This document shows positions 11,008-23,223 of a stretch of 64,000 nt of DNA, piece after piece (the first letter of the stretch is position 1; every line of letters starts with the position of its first letter). A model generated the notes under the pieces. That model was not told the origin of the DNA and did not search any database. It was given only the letters and a program-made list of their open reading frames with translations. The DNA is from Okapia johnstoni (taxonomy: Eukaryota; Chordata; Mammalia; Artiodactyla; Giraffidae), in contig JAGTYA010000025.1 of assembly GCA_024291935.2 (NCBI GenBank), forward strand, positions 11,987,501 through 12,051,500, written 5' to 3'. The position numbers and the translations under genes were made by a program.

Positions 11008-11916
11008 ACATCAAGGCTGTGTATTGTCACCCTGCTTATTTAACTTATATGCAGAGTACATGAGAAATGCTGGGCTGGAGGAAGCACAAGCTGGAATCAA
11101 GACTGCCGGGAGAAATATCAATAACCTTAGATATGCAGATGACACCATCCTTATGGCAGAAAGTGAAAAAGAACTAAAGAGCCTCTTGATGAAGGTGAAA
11201 GAGGAGAGTGAAAAAGTTGGCTTAAAGCTCAACATTCAGAAAACTAAGATCATGACATCCGGTCCCATCACTTCATGGCAGATAGATGGGGCAACAGTGA
11301 AACAGTGGCTGACTTTGTTTTGGGGGTCTGCAAAATCACTGCAGATGGTGATTGCAGCCATGAAATTAAAAGACGCTTACTCCTTGGAAGGAAAGTTCTG
11401 ACCAACGTAGACAGCATCTGAAAAAGCAGAGACATTACTTTGCCAACAAAGGTCCGTCTAGTCAAGGCTATGGTTTTTCCAGTGGTCATGTGTGGATGTG
11501 AGAGTTGGACCATAAAGAAAGCTGGCACTGAAGAATTGATGCTTTTGAACTGTGGTGCTGGAGAAGACTCTTGAGAGTCCCTTGGACTGCAAGGAGATCC
11601 AACCAGTCCATCCTAAAGGAGGTCAGTCCTGGGTGTTCATCGGAAGGACTGATGTTGAAGCTGAAATGCCAATACTTTGGCCACCTGATTCAAAGAGCTG
11701 ACTCATTGGAAAAGACCCTGATGGTGGGAAAGATTGAGGGCAGGAGGAGAAGGGGACAACAGAGGATGAGATGGTTGGATGGCATCACTGACTCAATGGA
11801 CATGGGTTTGGGTGGACTCTGGGAGTTGGCGATGGACAGGGAGGCCTGGTGTGCTGCAGCCTGTGGGGTTGCAAAGAGTCAGACATGACTGAGCAACTGA
11901 ACTGAACTGAACTGAG
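11008..11916 (+). mobile_element. BovB LINE 3' half, plus strand (inverted-pair arm 2)
   Basis: A plus-strand BovB 3' fragment ending in GAACTGAACTGAACTGAG. A 125-codon frame at 11024-11401 holds the YADD box of the reverse transcriptase, then a frame break separates it from the C-terminal part (11571-11888). It shares with 7571-8478 differences absent from the other copies here: a GCAGACCCCCAAAACAAAG-type segment where others read GGAGCCC..., a short deletion giving GCTGGCACTGAAG, and GCTGAAATGCCAAT. The match ends close to 11008. Confidence 0.93.
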
Positions 11917-11924
11917 CTTAGACT

Positions 11925-12287
11925 AAGGAAGTGCTCAAAACCCAAAGCCTCTGATGAACCGTGATGGGGGTGTTGTGAAAGGACACAGGAGCCAACAGGA
12001 AGAGTACCCAGTGGCCAAAGATGAAACCTTGGAAAAACTAAATAAATCCTATACCATTGGAAAATGACTCAAAGTACATAGTAAATATCCATGCGTCCAT
12101 CCTGATACAAGCGAGTGATTGACTATATAAACACACAGGGAGAGACTAGTTTCCCGCCCAGAAGAACTCCAGATAATGTATGCAGACAGCCTGCAAGTAG
12201 GTGGAGCAAACTCCCCAGCCCTGTGTGTGACTGTGCTTAGTGACTCCTTCCAAAGAGGGCAGTGAGCCTGCTGTGTGTAAAACCTAC
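11925..12287 (+). mobile_element. Old L1 3' UTR (part 1)
   Basis: GGACACAGGAGCCAACAGGA and the ATGACTCAAAGTACATAGTA region resemble the long 3' UTR of mammalian L1 elements. It is split by an ART2-type insertion and continues after 12470. Confidence 0.5.
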
Positions 12288-12470
12288 AACCCACAGTGTC
12301 CCACAGCACGGGGAGCTCTGCTCAGCGCCACGTGGCAGCCTGGATGGGAGGGTGGTTTGGGGGAGGAGGGGTACATGTGGGTGCATGGCTGAGTCCCTTC
12401 GCCATTCACCTGAAACCAGCACAGCCTTATTTGTTAAACGGCTATACTCCAATACAAAAGGAGACGTTTA
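12288..12470 (+). mobile_element. ART2/L1 tail fragment inserted in an L1 3' UTR
   Basis: CAGCACGGGGAGCTCTGCTC, then CATTCACCTGAAACCAGCAC and GGCTATACTCCAATACAAAAG match the ruminant ART2/L1 3' end. It interrupts the surrounding older L1 tail. Confidence 0.65.
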
Positions 12471-13070
12471 AAATCAAGTTACATATTCAGCTGAAAAAAA
12501 CCGAAGCGGTCAGTGAGGGAGTGGGGAAAGCTGGCTGGACGTTGGAAGAAGTGGCCCAGCGCGGCCTCGGCCAGGGGATCAGGGTCAGCATCAGCGGTAA
12601 AGTCGTGTTGGAAGGCACCCTTGATGGGTGTGCTGAAAACGGCACTCTGCCTATGTGGTCTTCCTCATAAAAACACGCGATCCCAAGCTAGTCATGAGAG
12701 AACCGGCTGAGGGACATTCTATACAATCCCCGGCCACTCCTCCTCCAAGCAATCAAGGTCATCAACAACAGGGTGGTCTGAGAGGTGTCCCAGCCAAGAG
12801 GACTCTGAGGACACGTGATGAGATGGAACATTGCATCCTGGGACCCAGAAAGGTCATTATGAAAAAACTAGGGAAATCCAAACCAGCTCTGGACTTCAGC
12901 TAACAAGAAGGTGTCGATGTCAGCTCATCCACTGTAACAAATGTCCATTAACTGGAACTAAGGTGAGGTGTTAATAAACAGCGGTGAAGTGGTGAGGGTA
13001 TGGAGATGTTCTCTGTGCCAGTTTTATAATTCTGTAAATCTAAAACTGTTCTAAAGTTAAAAGTTTACTT
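12471..13070 (+). mobile_element. Old L1 3' UTR (part 2)
   Basis: Ordered landmarks include GGGATCAGGGTCAGCATCAG, GAAAACGGCACTCTGCCTAT, AAGGTCATCAACAACAGGGT, GACTTCAGCTAACAAGAAGG and the closing CTGTAAATCTAAAACTGTTC with an A-rich end. They follow the L1 3' UTR sequence in order. The short plus-strand frames here are not genes. Confidence 0.65.
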
Positions 13071-13353
13071 AAGAATACGTATGAACTCTTCCTTACCCAA
13101 TTGACTAATTTTAATACAAGTAAAAATCTTCAGTAGGATTTTTTTTTCCAAAATGAAAAATTGATCCCAAAGATATGCAGATGAAAGAGGAGGCTGCCCA
13201 AGTAAGTGATGAAGAAGATAAGAAGGTGATGAACTTCTGTAACTGATACGAAAACACATAAAGCTATAATCTTAAGAGAACGTGATTCTGATTCAAAAAC
13301 AGATTGATGAAATGGAATGCTTGATCCAGAAACTGACTTGAGAGCTTATAAAT
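13071..13353. other. Unassigned A/T-rich spacer
   Basis: No repeat or exon that I recognise. It ends at the target site of the SINE that follows. Confidence 0.4.
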
Positions 13354-13363
13354 AAAAACAAGT

Positions 13364-13561
13364 GTTTGTTGCTCAGTCATGTCTGACTCTTTGCGACCCC
13401 ATGGACTGCAGCCCGCCAGGCTCCTCTGTCCATGGGATTCTCCCAGCAAGAAGACTGGAGTGGATTGCCATGCCCTCCTCCAGGGGATCTTCTTGACCCA
13501 GGGATCGAACCCAGGTCTCCTGCCTTGCAGGCAGATTCTCTACCGTCTGAGCCACAGGGAA
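13364..13561 (-). mobile_element. Bov-tA SINE, minus strand, with likely target-site duplication
   Basis: The plus strand reads TTGCTCAGTCATGTCTGACTC to GTCTGAGCCACAGGGA, the antisense of a full-length Bov-tA. AGCTTATAAATA upstream (13342-13353) and AGCTTACAAATA at the right edge differ at one base and look like the target-site duplication, with an A-rich tail between. Confidence 0.92.
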
Positions 13562-13574
13562 GCTTACAAATAGG

Positions 13575-16500
13575 GAATCTCAATGAAGGTGGCCCCTGAC
13601 GGACTGGAAGAGAAACCCTTATTGCCTCTGTGCGTTTGCGCCAGGCACCCAGGTGCACAGACGCACCCTGCTTTATCTAGTGTCTGATGTGACCTCGGGA
13701 GGGCGAGTCACCCCCTTCCTTAGATCACGGGCCTCCCTGCACCACCCCAGGGCTCTCCCTTCAGCCTTGACTACACTCCCCGCTCCTTCCCTCCATCGTG
13801 TTTGTGGATGCTTAGAAAGTCAAGTACTTCTGAAGAGGCAGTGTTGCTTTCCGTGTGTGTTTTCCGCTTACACGAACAGTAATGCCCACCACGTGGACCT
13901 GGGCTTTTCCCCTGCTCCACTGACCTGTGGATCAGGGTCAGTCCACACTCTGAACCAACGCCGCCAGCCGCCCTTCCCAGCACACACCCGCCACCTGCAC
14001 CCACCCATGTCCCCGCGTTGCAGGCCCATTGGCAACGCTGGGATGAGGGAACCCGCACGACGGTCACCAGGACTGGCCCTCGGGAGGGCAGTCGCTAAGT
14101 CACAGGGCTCCAAGCGCTCGATTCCACAAAGTACGCCCGCCTGCCCCGCAGACTAAACGGCCAGCTCAGTCTCGGTGGGCGGTTCATGAGGAGTCCCCTA
14201 GCGACCCTCTGCCACACCTGCACTATCTAGCTCCCTCTTCTCTGTGGTCGCCCAGCACTGATGGTTTAACACCTTAGGGCTGAGCACCACTCCCTCTTGC
14301 CCTGAATCCCCACCGCAATGGGCAGCCACCCCCCCATCCCACCCAGTTTTGGCTCCGTGTTGCATCGACTTTCCCACCTTCTCAGTCATCCGCCAAATCC
14401 CAGTCTGTTCCAGAACAGGGCTTGGGTGAGTGCCGGCTCTGCCTGGGGGACGGCAGCCCGGGTCTAATTCCAGACGACATGGGAGACTGGAGTTACCTCC
14501 GAGACCACCCTCCCACCTTCACTGCAGGCCCCACTGCCCAGCCTCACGTACCCCGCTCGGGGTGGACCACAGTCAGTGGCTCCAGGCAGTTCTCCCCACC
14601 TTCGGTGTTTGTGTAACAAATGCACTGACCTCCCTCCGCCTTTGGTGGCATCTCCAGTGCTATTTGGGGGGCAGTGGCCCCAGGCTAATTTGACATCTTT
14701 TCTGGAGCCAGAAGATAGCGTGCCACATGCCAAGTTTACCGGGGAAAATTGGGGAGAAAAACATTTAAGTGCTCTTTGTATGTGTGTATTGAAAGTATAT
14801 TAAAGCATTTTTAAGGGAAAACATATAATTATTGTGTTTGCCACATCCAGCAGCTGAAAGCTGTTCTTCTGGTTTTCTCCAAGTCCTTGTCATTTTCTTG
14901 GTTGGTGGCAGACCAAATTACTAGTCAGCAGCCCTTGGGCGACGCCTGCCACGTTAAACAGAACCAGTGTCACAGCAGCAGCATGAGTGCTTATGCACCA
15001 CGGGCTGTGCAGGTGACAGGCTGAGACACGGACGGTCACGGAGTAACCCCGACTCTGCGTGCTGGGTGTCCTGCAGCTCATCACTTTTGTGGAAGAACCC
15101 CCCACTTTGAAGTGGAGCCTGAGTCTTTCTCGTGAGGGTTTCCACCGCCCTGCTTCCCCTGACTCCCGGGGAGGGGACCAGCCATCAGGGCCGTTCAGAA
15201 CTCTTCAGATGACGTCAAGGACAGCCAAGGTCGAGGACCAGCATCAACTCAGATACTGGGCTTCCCACCCGGCTGCGCTCCACATCACCCGAAAGATGAC
15301 GGAAGATTCCCAGGTCCCGCTTGCAGAGAGAGGTTCTGATTCAGTTGATGTGGATCACAGCCTGGGGGTCAGGATGTGTGAGTGTCTCTCGGGTGACTCA
15401 AACGTGCCCCATGTTTAAGGACGTGCCGTAAGGACCGTCAGCTGTCACAAACGTCTGCCTGGCACCCTCTGCATCGGGGTGCCCATTAGTTTAATCCTAT
15501 CAGATTCGAAAGCACCTGCCCTCCAATAATCTTAGTTATTTTTTTGAGCTAAAGGTTTACTCAGGTTTTTGCATGTGCTTCCCAGTCATTTATTCATCCT
15601 TCTTGCATTTCATGCCTTCCTTTCGAGTTTCTAGGTTTTTTTTTGCGTGAAGCATCCTTTAGAAGTTCTTTTAGCAAGAGTCTGGATTCAGCTATAAATG
15701 TTCTGCATACTTTTTTCATAGAACGTCTTTATTTCAGCTTCCAGCTGGAGGTTGGCTGGTGGGAAGCTGACGTCCTCACTCAGGGGCCTGGAGGTGTAAC
15801 TTCCTTACCTGACTCCTTGTCTCTGATGTGCGTTGACAAGAAGCCTTTGTCGGTCCATTAGTCATTTTCAGAGAACGTTTCCTTCTTCGGGTCTGGTTGC
15901 CTTTATGCTTTTTCTCTTTGCCTTTTGGTTTTGGCAGTTTCGCTCACATAGCATTTGGGTGTGAATTAATTCCTTTCCTGCTTCCCACCTCTGACTCCCC
16001 GCTCTGAGCATCGCGTGCTCCCTCCAGCCCAGACCTCTCCGGCTGTTCTTCCTGACAATGCCTCTCTTCCCTGCATCAGGAGCACGTACGTGTGTCCTTC
16101 TGCACCTTCTCAAGGCTCTCAACCTCTCTGAAGGGGTGTCCACCCTTTCGCTCTCTCTGAAGTGTGCTTGAAATCTTTCCTTTTAAGCTATGTCACAGTC
16201 ACTTCCACATTTCAAATGATTATGCTTATTTCTAGAAGTTGTGCTTGCTTCATTTTTCAACCTACGTGTTTGGTTTGCTTTCATATTTCCCTGTTTTTGC
16301 TTATGTTTTCTAGTCCTTATTTACGTCAACAATTCTTAGCACACTTACTTTATACTCCAGATTGATTTTTGTTTGAATTTCTCGGTAAGCTAGTCCTTCC
16401 TACATTATCTCAACTGACTCTGTGACTCAGTTCATTATCTCTGAGATAGGAGAGGCCTTGTCTTTTAGAGATCTATACTGAAATATTCATGACTGAAATG

Positions 16501-17189
16501 GCATGAGGCCTAAGAGTGTGGAGGAAGTGAGCCCAAGTGTAGACAGAGTGAGCTGCACCTCCTGGTCTGTAATTTTCACGTATGAGCTCATCTTCACCAA
16601 GGATGGTTTTCTCCTTTGGGGAATTCGCATGTGGAAAATGCTACAGAGAGAGCACCTTTTTGGTTTTTTTCCGCTAGCTGGCCTCATTACATTCATGGTA
16701 AGATCTTCCTAAGATTGCTGACTTGTCTTCAGGATTTCTGCAACATGTGCTCAGTATCACTGGGACCTTGCACTGCGGAGAGAAGCCTAGAATTTCCAGA
16801 GCCTCCTAGACCTGAGCTGATTGCTGCATCTCCAGCTGCTGGGCAGGCTGACTGTAGCCCACCCCCTCCACCCCATTATGGAAGGTGGTTCTTCCAGGAT
16901 CCTGGGTTTTCACTGAAGTCTGAGTCTGGCTCCCAAAAGCAGGGGCACAGGGGCCAGTCTCCATTTCAGAGGGAGCACGGACCCCTACCCCGAGTCCTCT
17001 GAAGTTTACCTCTCAGGCAACATCGATGATGTCTACTACTTACTAACGACACACAGGAATCCCCTTCTGTCTCTTCAAGCCTCTCCCGTTTCCGACACAC
17101 ATACTCCCTGTACGTGGGGGGCTGGGGGCAGTGCCCCATGGCTCAAGCTGCTGTGTCGCAGGTTACTAACGGCAGGTAGGGAGCACATT
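13575..17189. other. Unassigned region, no gene supported
   Basis: 13.6-15.4 kb is GC-rich with open frames up to 167 codons but no splice pair or coding bias I can defend. 15.5-16.4 kb is T-rich on the plus strand and vaguely resembles antisense L1 (TTTAGAAGTTCTTTTAGCAA, TAGAACGTCTTTATTTCAGC), which may be very old L1. 16.5-17.18 kb is unassigned. Confidence 0.4.
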
Positions 17190-17599
17190 CAGTTCAGTTC
17201 AGTTCAGTCGTTCAGTCGTGTCCGACTCTGCGACCCCATGGACTGCAGCACACCAGGCCTCCCTGTCCATCACCAGCTCCTGGAGTTTACTCAAACTCAT
17301 GTCCATCGAGTCGGTGATGCCATCCAACCATCTTATCCTCTGTCATCCCCTTCTCCTCCCGCCTTCAATCTTTCCCAGCATCAGGGTCTTTTCTAGTGAG
17401 TCAATTCTTTCCATCAGGTGGCCAAAGGATTGGAGTTTCAGCTTCAGCATCAGTCCTTCCAATGAATATTCAGGACTGATCTCCTTTAGGATGGACTGGT
17501 TGGATCTTGTTGCAGTCTAAGTGACTGTCAAGAGTCTTCTCCAACACCACAGTTCAAAAGCATCAATTCCTCAGTGCTCAGCTTTCTTTATAGTCCAAC
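17190..17599 (-). mobile_element. BovB LINE 3' end, minus strand
   Basis: Starts at the GTTCAGTTCAGTTCAGTC terminus and runs through the C-terminal ORF region (TGGACTGGTTGGATCTTGTT) to AGCTTTCTTTATAGTCCAAC. It is 5'-truncated. It reads TCAGTGCTCAGCTTTC where the inverted pair has a short deletion. Confidence 0.92.
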
Positions 17600-17998
17600 A
17601 TACACAGCTGCTTTGTGCATTTAAATGTGCCACTAAGGCGTTCTCTTAACGTCTTACTCTTGAGTTCTTTAGATAGACAATACATTGCTTGAATATGCTA
17701 ATAAGAACAACAGTTAATGTTTGTTTGCCTACAAGCAGTCTTATCCATTATTTTTGCTGTTTCAAGTCATCCTCAGAACAAATTCTGTACCAAGGACGCT
17801 GTCACTCATCTCGGCTGTGCACGTGGAGAACTGGAGCTTTGGAGCAGGGAGACGGCAGGTCTGGGAGCCCACACCGGGGTCTGCACGCTGACCCCACCCT
17901 ACAGCCCTCCTCACATGGCTGACACTCTTTGTATTACTGCGTGTGTGTGTGTCAACAAGTGGTCAAAGTTCCAGGACAAGCTTCCCGTGGAAAAGTGC
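17600..17998. other. Unassigned spacer
   Basis: Nothing nameable, apart from a short (GT)n run near 17941-17952. Confidence 0.4.
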
Positions 17999-18220
17999 GT
18001 GGGCTTTCCAGGGGGCACTAGTGGTAAAGAAACTGTCTACAAATGCAGGAGGCATAAGAGATGCGGGTTCGATCCCTAAGTCAGGAAGATCCCCTGGAGA
18101 AGGGAACTGCAACACACTCCAGTTTTCTTGCCTGGAGAATCCGATGGACAGAGGAGTCTGGCAGACTGCAGTCCATGGGGTCTCAAAGAGTCAGACACGG
18201 CTGCAGTGACTGAGCACGCA
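17999..18220 (+). mobile_element. Bov-tA SINE, plus strand
   Basis: Head GTGGGCTTTCCAGGGGGCAC, middle GAAGATCCCCTGGAGAAGGG and tail CAAAGAGTCAGACACGGCTG, followed by a short CGCACGCCTGCATGCACGCA run. Confidence 0.87.
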
Positions 18221-19723
18221 CGCCTGCATGCACGCACACGTCCGTGCGGTGGAAAGCTGGCCCACAGCCAGGACCCAGGCTCTCTCCTCACCACCAGCAC
18301 GTGGTTTGAGCCACTTGACTGGAGCTGGCCCACGAGACGGGTGTGGGAGTGACGTGGACAGACCAGTGACAGGTGGGAAGGCCTCTTCACTTGGTGATAA
18401 ACATGGGCTTGTTAAACCCCTGGGGTTTGAGGAGGGGGTTTGCGTCCAGACAGTCCATGGCAGTTCCCACCACCTGCCTCCGTTCCAGCCACGCTATCTA
18501 CTTTACAGATAAGATAGGAACCACCGGGTGATGATTCCAGTGACAAATACACACACCCATCGGATCTCAGATGCTGGTTATTTCACCCCTTTCTTGTATA
18601 TATTCAATCTCCTTCTCTTAGCTGGATCCTCTCCATTTCTTTCATTTTATTTAAACATCTTCATCATGGTTATGTTTATAAAAAGAGCCCTTACCTTTTT
18701 GAGATACATAATGAAATATTTATGGTTTGAGTGGCAAGGTGCCTGGGACTTACTTCAAAACAGCCCAGTGTTGGGGGAGCAGCGGGCAGAGATGAAGCAA
18801 GAGCGGCCGTGAGTCTGTAACCTCTGAATCTGGGGGATGGCAATCCGTAAATCCACCCTTTGCATTTACATTTAGGAGACATATTTGAGATTTTTCGTAA
18901 CGCACAATTTTCCTTAAATGGTACAGAAAGTTCATAGAAGACAGAAAAAAAAAACCTTTTTATGAAAGTAGGTTTTGAAAACTGGAGATGAATATGTGTT
19001 TATCACGGCCTGTGAAAGACACACACCTCCAGCTTCACCTCGCCCCCTCCCGGCCAATCACAGGGAGGGAGTACTTTCCGTTCATGGCCAGCTCTGAGGA
19101 CGCCGGAGAGGCTGTGAGCCCAGCACACAGGAGACTCTAGGAGCCAGCGGAGCAGAGGGACAAGCCTCCCCAGAGCCTCCAGAAAGCACACAAACCGGCG
19201 ACACCTCAGCATTAGCTCAGCAGCTCCTGTGTTCAGCACTTTTTTTTCCCCCAGCCTCTAAGTCATCATTTATTTTCAGAGCATCAATCACACCATAGAG
19301 GTGTTCCCAACACAGTGAGCATCACAGGAAAAGTTATCCCATTACACACAACCGATGAGCTATAGAATATTTTTGAAACGCTGGAGTGAAGCAACACCGC
19401 ATCAGATTCCAAAGATGCTGAGAACTGGCAGTGACTCCACCAACTGAAGATCAGATAGGCAGAGACTCAGAGCGCTGCCCGACAGACGGGCAGATCTGCA
19501 GAGTGCTGGTGAGCTTACAAAGTACAACTTCACAGCAACACAGACAATACACTGGGTTAGTTTAAATCACAAGTGTGTAGTACTGTGTTACAGCAGCAAT
19601 CAGAAAACAACACACACATTTTCCAGCTAACTAGAAAGAGGATCTCAACTGGCTATGAATTTCCTTTAGAGAAGGCAGGAGAAAAGGAAGTGGCTGAGAC
19701 CTTGGGCTCTCAATCAACAGCTG
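18221..19723. other. Unassigned region, no gene seen
   Basis: About 1.5 kb in which I recognise no exon, RNA gene or repeat family. A poly-T/C run lies at 19239-19254. Confidence 0.4.
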
Positions 19724-21942
19724 TTGCTCTTCAGTAATTAAGTCTTATCTAAGTCTCTGCGACCCCACGCACTGAGCACGCCAGGCCTCCCTGTCTTTCA
19801 CCAGCTTCCGGAGTTTGCTCAAACTCATGTCCATTGATCCGATCATGCCATCCAACCAGCTCATCCTCTGTCCTCTCCCCCCACCCCTGCCCTCCATCTT
19901 TCCCAGCATCAGGGTCTTTTCCAACGAGTCGGCTCTTTACATCATGTGGTGAAAATATTGGAGTTTCAGCTTCAGCATCAGTCCTTCCAATGAATACTCA
20001 GGACTGATTTCCTTTAGGATTGACTGGTTCAATCTCCTTGCAGTCTAAGGGACTCTCGAGAGTCTTCTCCAACACCACAGTTCAAAAGCATCAATTCTTC
20101 CATGCTTTGGACTTTCTTTGTGGTCCAACCCTCACATCCATATGTGACTACTGGAAAAACTGTATGTTTGACTAGACAGACCTTTGTCGGCAAAGGCATA
20201 TCTCTGCTTTTTAATACACTGTCTACGTTTGTCATAGTCTTTCTTTCAAGGAGCAAGTGTCTCTTAATTTCATGGTGGCAGTCACCATCTGCAGTGATTG
20301 TGGAGCCCAAGAAAAGAAAATCTGCCACTGTTTCCACTTCTTCCAAATTTGCTGACATACTGAGTGTGGCACTTCAACAGCATCATCTTTTAGGATTTTA
20401 AATAGCTCGGCTGATTGGTCAGCTGGAATTTCATCACCTCCACTAGCTTTGTTTGTAGTGATGCTTCCAAAGGCCCACTTGACTTCGGACTCCAGGATGT
20501 CTGGCTCTAGGTAAGGGACCACACCATCGTGGTTATTCAGGTCATGAAGACCTTTTTTTTTTTTTTTTTGTATAGTTCTTCTGTGTATTCTTGCCACCTC
20601 TTCTTAATCTCTTCTGCTTTTCTTAGGTCCATACCAATTCTTCCTTAATCATGCCCGTCCTTGCATGAAATGTTTGTTGATATCTTCAATCTTCTTGAAG
20701 AGATTTCTAGTCTTTCCCATTCTATTGTTTTCCTCTACTTTGCATTGTTCATTTAAGAAGGTCTTCTCATCCCTCCTTGCTATTCTCTGGACCTCTGCAT
20801 TCAGTTCGGTGTAGCTTTCTTTTTCTCCTTTGCCTTTGCTTCTCTTCTTTCCTCAGCTATTTGTAAAGCCTCCTCAGTCATTTTGCGTTCTTGCATTTCT
20901 TTTTCTTGGGGATGGTTTTGGTCACTGCCTCTTATACAATGTTAGGAACCTCTGTCCATAGTTCTCCAGGCACTCTGTCTACCAGATCTAATCCCTCTAA
21001 TTCATTACCTCCACTGTATAATCATAAGGGATTTAATTTAGGTCATACCTGAATGGCCTAGTGGTTTTCTCTACTTTCTTCAATTGCAGCCTGAATTTTG
21101 CAATAAAGAGCTGATGATCTGAGCTACAGTCAGCTCCAGGTTTTGTTTCTGCTCTCTGTATACAGCTTCTCCATATTTGGCCGCAAAGAATATAATCAAT
21201 TTGATTTCAGTATTGACCATCTGGTGATGTCCATGTATAGAGTCATCTCTTGTGTTGTTGGAAAAGGGTGTTTGCTATGACCCGTATGTTCTCTTGACAA
21301 AACTCAGTTAGTCTTTGACCTGCTTCAGTTTTTACTCCAAGGCCAAACTTGCCTATTAATCCAGGTGTCTCTTGACTTCCCACTTTTGCATTCTAATTCC
21401 CTATGATGAAAAGGATGTATTTTGTTGTTAGTTCTAGAAGGTGTTGTAGGTCTTCACAGAGCTGGTTAGTAACTTCAGCTTCTTTAGCATCAGTGACTGG
21501 GGTACAGATTTGGATTACTGTGATAGTGAATGGTTTGCCTTGGAAATGGACTGACATCACTCTGTTGTTTTTGAGATTGCACCCAAGTACTGCACTTCAG
21601 ATTCTTCTGCTGATTGTGAGGGCTACTCCATTTCTTCTAAGGGATTCTTGCCCACAGTAGTAGATATAATGGTGATCTGAGTTAAATTCGCCCATGCCCA
21701 TCCACTTTAGTTAACTTATTCCGAACATGTCAATGCTCACTCTTGCCATCTTCTGCTTGACAACGTCCAATTTAACTTGACTCATGGACCTAACATTCCA
21801 GGTTCCTATGCAACAATGTTGTTTACAGCAGTGGACTTTACTTTCACCACCAGACACGTCCACAACTGAGCACTGTTTCCACTTTGGCCAGGCCACTCCA
21901 TTCTTTCTGAAGCTATTAGTAATTGCCCTCTGCTCCTCCCAG
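19724..21942 (-). mobile_element. Long BovB LINE, minus strand, with internal deletion (main part)
   Basis: This is by far the longest BovB here. On the minus strand it reads from the endonuclease-side half (21940 down to 20600) into the reverse transcriptase and the 3' terminus near 19724. The ORF is badly broken. Around 20340-20350 the frame passes directly from the N-terminal reverse-transcriptase part (SVCQQIWKKWKQW) to a C-terminal part (SLQMVTATMKLR), so the segment that would hold the YADD box is absent. A 17-base T-run at 20553-20569 is an expanded short T tract. The copy cannot be active. Confidence 0.9.
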
Positions 21943-22137
21943 GGGCTTCCCTGGTGGCTCTCCTGCAATGCAGGAGACCAGGGTTTGTTCCCTGGGTCCG
22001 GAGGATCCCCAGGAGAAGGAATTGGCAACCCACTCCAGTACTCTTGCCTGGAAAATTTCATGGATGGAGGAGCCTGGTGGCTACAGTCCATGGGGTCGCA
22101 AAGATCGGACACGACTGAGCGACTTCACTTTTCACTT
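21943..22137 (+). mobile_element. Bov-tA SINE inserted in BovB
   Basis: Full-length head (GGGGCTTCCCTGGTGGCTC) through tail (GACTGAGCGACTTCACTTTT). The BovB sequence is interrupted at GCTCCTCCCAG and resumes with GCTCTTTCCCAG, which looks like a diverged target-site duplication. It is therefore a later insertion. Confidence 0.92.
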
Positions 22138-22400
22138 TCCGCTCTTTCCCAGTAGCATATCGGGCACCTTCCAACCTGGGGGGCTCATTTTCGGGTGTCA
22201 TATCTTTTTGCCTTTTCATACTGCTCATGGGCTTCTCGAGGCAAGAATACTGCCGTGGTCTCTCGTTTCCTCCTCCAGGGGACCACATTTTGTCAGAACT
22301 CTTCACTGTGACCTGTCCGTCTTGGGTGGCCCTACACTGCAGGAGTCATAGCTTCACTGAGTTTACACAAGCCCCTTCGCCCCGACAAGGCTGTGATCCA
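22138..22400 (-). mobile_element. BovB LINE 5' side (continuation)
   Basis: After the SINE the BovB 5' region resumes: TAGCATATCGGGCACCTTCC, TGGGGGGCTCATTTTCGGG, TTGCCTTTTCATACTGCTCA and GACCACATTTTGTCAGAACT, then ACAAGGCTGTGATCCACGA. The element seems to stop near 22400, short of a complete 5' UTR. Confidence 0.82.
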
Positions 22401-22620
22401 CGAAGGGGTCGAACAGCAGAGTCACACTCAAATCCTAGGCTGCTCATGGCAGCTGAGCTGCGTCACTGTTCTGTCTCCCTTTCTCCGCTTGTCACATGGG
22501 AGCAGCAAGAGCGCCGGAGCGGCGAGCGGCCGGGCTGGGATCACTGGACGCCTGAGCACCGCCGTCCTGGGGGCCGGGCACGGTAAACGCTCTACACGCT
22601 CAGCTACTGGGGTCAGTGGT
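22401..22620 (+). mobile_element. MIR SINE, diverged
   Basis: The order of landmarks fits MIR: a TCACATGGGAGCAGCAAGAG region where consensus MIR has the CATCTGTAAAATGGG block, and GGGCACGGTAAACGCTCTAC where it has the GCACATAGTAAGCGCTCAA block. It has gained many CpG dinucleotides. The assignment is moderate. Confidence 0.45.
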
Positions 22621-22844
22621 GCGTCTTTCTCATCCCTTTCCAGCACTGACTGCTGTCCCTCTGCCAAGACCGCACTGTTTTGATGGGCGGGAAAAGGCCA
22701 ACGCACTATGGTTCTTTTCTATATTAGCTAATTATATAACAGTTAATTCTCCACACAAAGTTTAAAGCTTTTCAAACCGTTTCATGAAAGAAAAAACCCA
22801 GTACTGATCTCACAGATGGTAGAGGAACAAACTGGATAGTCAAA

Positions 22845-23213
22845 GACGTGCAAAAGAAAGACCATAGAATAGCTAAAGTCAGAAGGATGCCAACACCAAG
22901 TGTCGGCAGAGACGTGGGACCACTCGACCCCTCGCATGCGGAGGGAGGGACTATGGAATGGGACAACCACCACTTTGGGAACCGGTAGGACAGTTCTTAC
23001 AAAGGTGAGCAAACGTGTGATATTTTACCCAGAAATTTCACTTCGAGGCATTTACCCAGGTGAAATGAAAACACATGTCCACATAGAGTCCTATGTGAAC
23101 GTTCACAGCAGCTTTTCCATAATATTCCCAGATTACAAACAACTGAAATGTCCACCAGTCAGTGAGCGGACGGTCATGCAACAGAACAGGAGGCGGGATC
23201 AAGAGGGTGCTCT
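22845..23213 (+). mobile_element. Old L1 ORF2 3' fragment (part 1)
   Basis: GGATGCCAACACCAAGTGTC, then TATGGAATGGGACAACCACC, CATTTACCCAGGTGAAATGA and CAACTGAAATGTCCACCAGT follow the L1 ORF2 C-terminal region in order. A GC-box tandem array interrupts the tail. Confidence 0.65.
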
Positions 23214-23223
23214 GACCCGTCCT

